Assembly (NCBI GenBank): GCA_003134995.1
Contig: PLDC01000019.1
Location: 109,719-149,917 of the forward strand
Reading direction: 5' to 3'
DNA from: Acidobacteriaceae bacterium
GTDB lineage: Bacteria > Acidobacteriota > Terriglobia > Terriglobales > Acidobacteriaceae
Length of the DNA stretch: 40,199 nucleotides
The position numbers and the translations under genes were made by a program. Positions 38,560 to 40,199 of the stretch are shown piece by piece. The notes under the pieces were generated by a model, which worked only from the letters and a program-made list of their open reading frames with translations, was not told where the DNA came from and did not search any database. Position 1 is the stretch's first letter. Every line of letters starts with the position of its first letter.

Positions 38560-40199
38560 ATGAAACGACTTCTAGTTCTACTGTTCGTCATCACCGCAAC
38601 GCTGGCCTCTGCCAACGACGCGAAAATTTCGCCTGAGCTGCGCAGCTACCCCGCGACCCAGCAGGCCAATGTCATCGTGCAATATGCGCCGGGCGCGCCC
38701 GTGAATTGCTCCGGACTGCTCGGCCTCGTGGATTGCCTGGTCAACGACGTAGTGCAACTAGGCGGCACGGTTCTCAGCCAGTTGCCCCTCGTCAATGGAG
38801 TGCTCGCCCAGCTCGACGGCAACGCCATCCAGAGTCTTTCGAACCATTCGAATGTCGTCTACATCAGCCTCGATCGCCCATTGTCGCCAACACTAAGCAA
38901 TGCCGCATCGGCCGTGAATGCTCCCTTCGCGTGGCAGTCGAACTACACTGGCGCTGGCATTAGCGTGGCACTGATCGATAGCGGCGTGAGCAGTCACCCA
39001 GATCTCTACGACGGTCTTCTTCCGCTTTCGAGAGTTGTTTACAACCAATCCTTTGTGTCAGGAAACTCGAGCGCCAGTGACCAATACGGCCACGGCACGC
39101 ACGTCGCAGGCCTCATCGCCGGAGATGGTCTCAGCTCCACCGGCCCTTTTTACAGCAAGACTTTCAGAGGAATCGCACCAAGCGCAAACATCGTCAACCT
39201 GCGCGTGCTCGACGAGAACGGAGCGGGTACCGATAGCCTGGTCATCGCTGCCATCGGTCAGGCCATCACTCTGAAATCGCTCTACAACATTCGCGTCATC
39301 AATCTTTCTGTGGGACGCGCCGTCTACGAGAGTTACAAACTTGACCCGCTCTGTCAGGCCGTCGAACAAGCCTGGAAGAGTGGAATCGTTGTGGTTGTAG
39401 CCGCAGGCAACAACGGCCGCTTCCAGGCCACCGATGGCTACGCCACGGTCACTTCACCCGGCAACGATCCTTATGTCGTCACTGTAGGCGCCATGAAGCC
39501 GATGGGAACGCCCACGCGCACCGACGATCTAATCGCCAGCTACAGCTCCAAAGGACCGAGCGTGGTCGACGCAGTCGTGAAGCCTGACATCGTCGCTCCT
39601 GGCAACTTGCTCACATCGCTCGAAGCTCCGAACTCGACGCTCTACAACGAGTACCCCGGCAACCAGGTTCCTTACAGCTACTACGTCAACGGAGGTAGCA
39701 GCGCATCATCACCCAGATACTTCACGCTAAGTGGAACCAGCATGGCCGCCGGCGTTCTCAGCGGAGTAGTCGCCGATCTTTTGCAGAAGTCTCCGAACCT
39801 GACTCCTGATCAAGTCAAGGCCCGCCTGATGCTCACGGCGTACAAAACTTTTCCTGAATCCAGCAGCACGACCGATCCAACCACCGGAATTACCTACACC
39901 GATCAATACGATGTCTTCACCGTAGGCGCAGGCTACGTCGATCTCGAGGCCGCACTCAACAGCACCGCCGTAGCGAAGGGCACGGCAATGTCTCCCATCG
40001 CAAGTTTCAACGCGACCACAAATCAGGTGTACTTGTCCGACGATCCCTCCGCAGTCTGGAACACGTCGGCAACATGGGCGAACGCATCAGTGTGGGGACA
40101 AACGCAATTCGTAACCGGAACCGCCGCATCCTCCACCACCACAGTCTCAGGCAGCAATGCACTCTGGGGTTCTAACGCTCTATGGGGCAGCAACGCACT
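38560..40199 (+). CDS. Secreted subtilase (S8 family) with Trp-Gly-Ser repeat tail, 3' end outside window
   Basis: The ORF runs open from the ATG at 38560 to the window edge (546 codons). A signal peptide (1-18, ending ASA) is followed by a ~100-residue propeptide. The S8 catalytic triad is complete: Asp140 in VALIDSGVSSHPD, His178 in GHGTHVAG, Ser394 in SGTSMAAGV, with the oxyanion Asn in AAGNNG (284). From ~500 the sequence becomes Trp/Ser/Ala-rich and ends in two copies of NALWGS, the start of the Trp-Gly-Ser repeat tail seen in related acidobacterial subtilases. It is an extracellular protease. AGAGGG lies upstream of the ATG. Confidence 0.93.
   Translation, partial: MKRLLVLLFVITATLASANDAKISPELRSYPATQQANVIVQYAPGAPVNCSGLLGLVDCLVNDVVQLGGTVLSQLPLVNGVLAQLDGNAIQSLSNHSNVVYISLDRPLSPTLSNAASAVNAPFAWQSNYTGAGISVALIDSGVSSHPDLYDGLLPLSRVVYNQSFVSGNSSASDQYGHGTHVAGLIAGDGLSSTGPFYSKTFRGIAPSANIVNLRVLDENGAGTDSLVIAAIGQAITLKSLYNIRVINLSVGRAVYESYKLDPLCQAVEQAWKSGIVVVVAAGNNGRFQATDGYATVTSPGNDPYVVTVGAMKPMGTPTRTDDLIASYSSKGPSVVDAVVKPDIVAPGNLLTSLEAPNSTLYNEYPGNQVPYSYYVNGGSSASSPRYFTLSGTSMAAGVLSGVVADLLQKSPNLTPDQVKARLMLTAYKTFPESSSTTDPTTGITYTDQYDVFTVGAGYVDLEAALNSTAVAKGTAMSPIASFNATTNQVYLSDDPSAVWNTSATWANASVWGQTQFVTGTAASSTTTVSGSNALWGSNALWGSNA

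Overview
This window reads as a chromosomal segment of a soil-type acidobacterium (class Terriglobia/Acidobacteriia, Koribacter-like). That is inferred from gene content, not from a marker gene: two GloVer-type tandem-repeat secreted proteins, an acidobacterial-style VWFA protein, a SpoIVB-type S55 protein, small zinc-ribbon membrane proteins, GC-rich DNA, and intergenic spaces packed with short inverted and tandem repeats. I see no rRNA, tRNA, CRISPR, prophage or transposase.

Layout. 1-1253: ArnT-like glycosyltransferase cut by the window edge. 1378-2723: nrnA and rbfA (RNA turnover and 30S maturation). 2888-4948: secreted peptidase-like TPR protein. 5009-7792: a zinc-ribbon/membrane/RHS protein split by a frameshift, with two small membrane proteins. 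8031-10820: uvrA, followed by a striking pair of 18-bp perfect dyads (10836-10884). 11105-12640: GloVer protein. 13032-13658: a HigB toxin and HigA antitoxin fused into one ORF. 13680-18985: CPBP protease, a membrane protein, S55 protein and VWFA protein. 19084-21007: ZIP transporter and YchF. 21400-23163: secreted protein with a YadA-like repeat region and a phage-type S74 self-cleaving chaperone end. 23150-27233: two membrane proteins, 3-hydroxybutyryl-CoA dehydrogenase, a TonB-C protein and a P5C dehydrogenase. 27426-30724: second GloVer protein, SDR and aldo/keto reductase. 30912-37054: a regulatory stretch with a pseudo-receiver LuxR protein, a PilZ protein preceded by five repeats at an exact 16-bp period, an intact VapBC pair, a DegP-like protease and an HD-GYP membrane protein. 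37549-38266: a second PIN/antitoxin locus whose toxin is frameshifted. 38560-end: subtilase entering a Trp-Gly-Ser repeat tail.

How the genes fit together. Most are housekeeping or envelope functions without one shared pathway. Two themes stand out. Cyclic-di-GMP: a PilZ receptor and an HD-GYP phosphodiesterase lie within 6 kb, near an orphan regulator. Toxin-antitoxin: three loci in three states (fused, intact, broken). Many minus-strand genes follow one another at short spacing (nrnA/rbfA, SDR/AKR, vapBC), indicating small operons.

Best candidates for undescribed biology: the twin dyads after uvrA, the 16-bp-phased array before the PilZ gene, the zinc-ribbon + membrane + dead-archaemetzincin + RHS architecture, the fused HigBA, and several intergenic repeat families whose hairpins are kept while their sequence changes. 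All assignments come from reading the sequence by eye; no database search was run.
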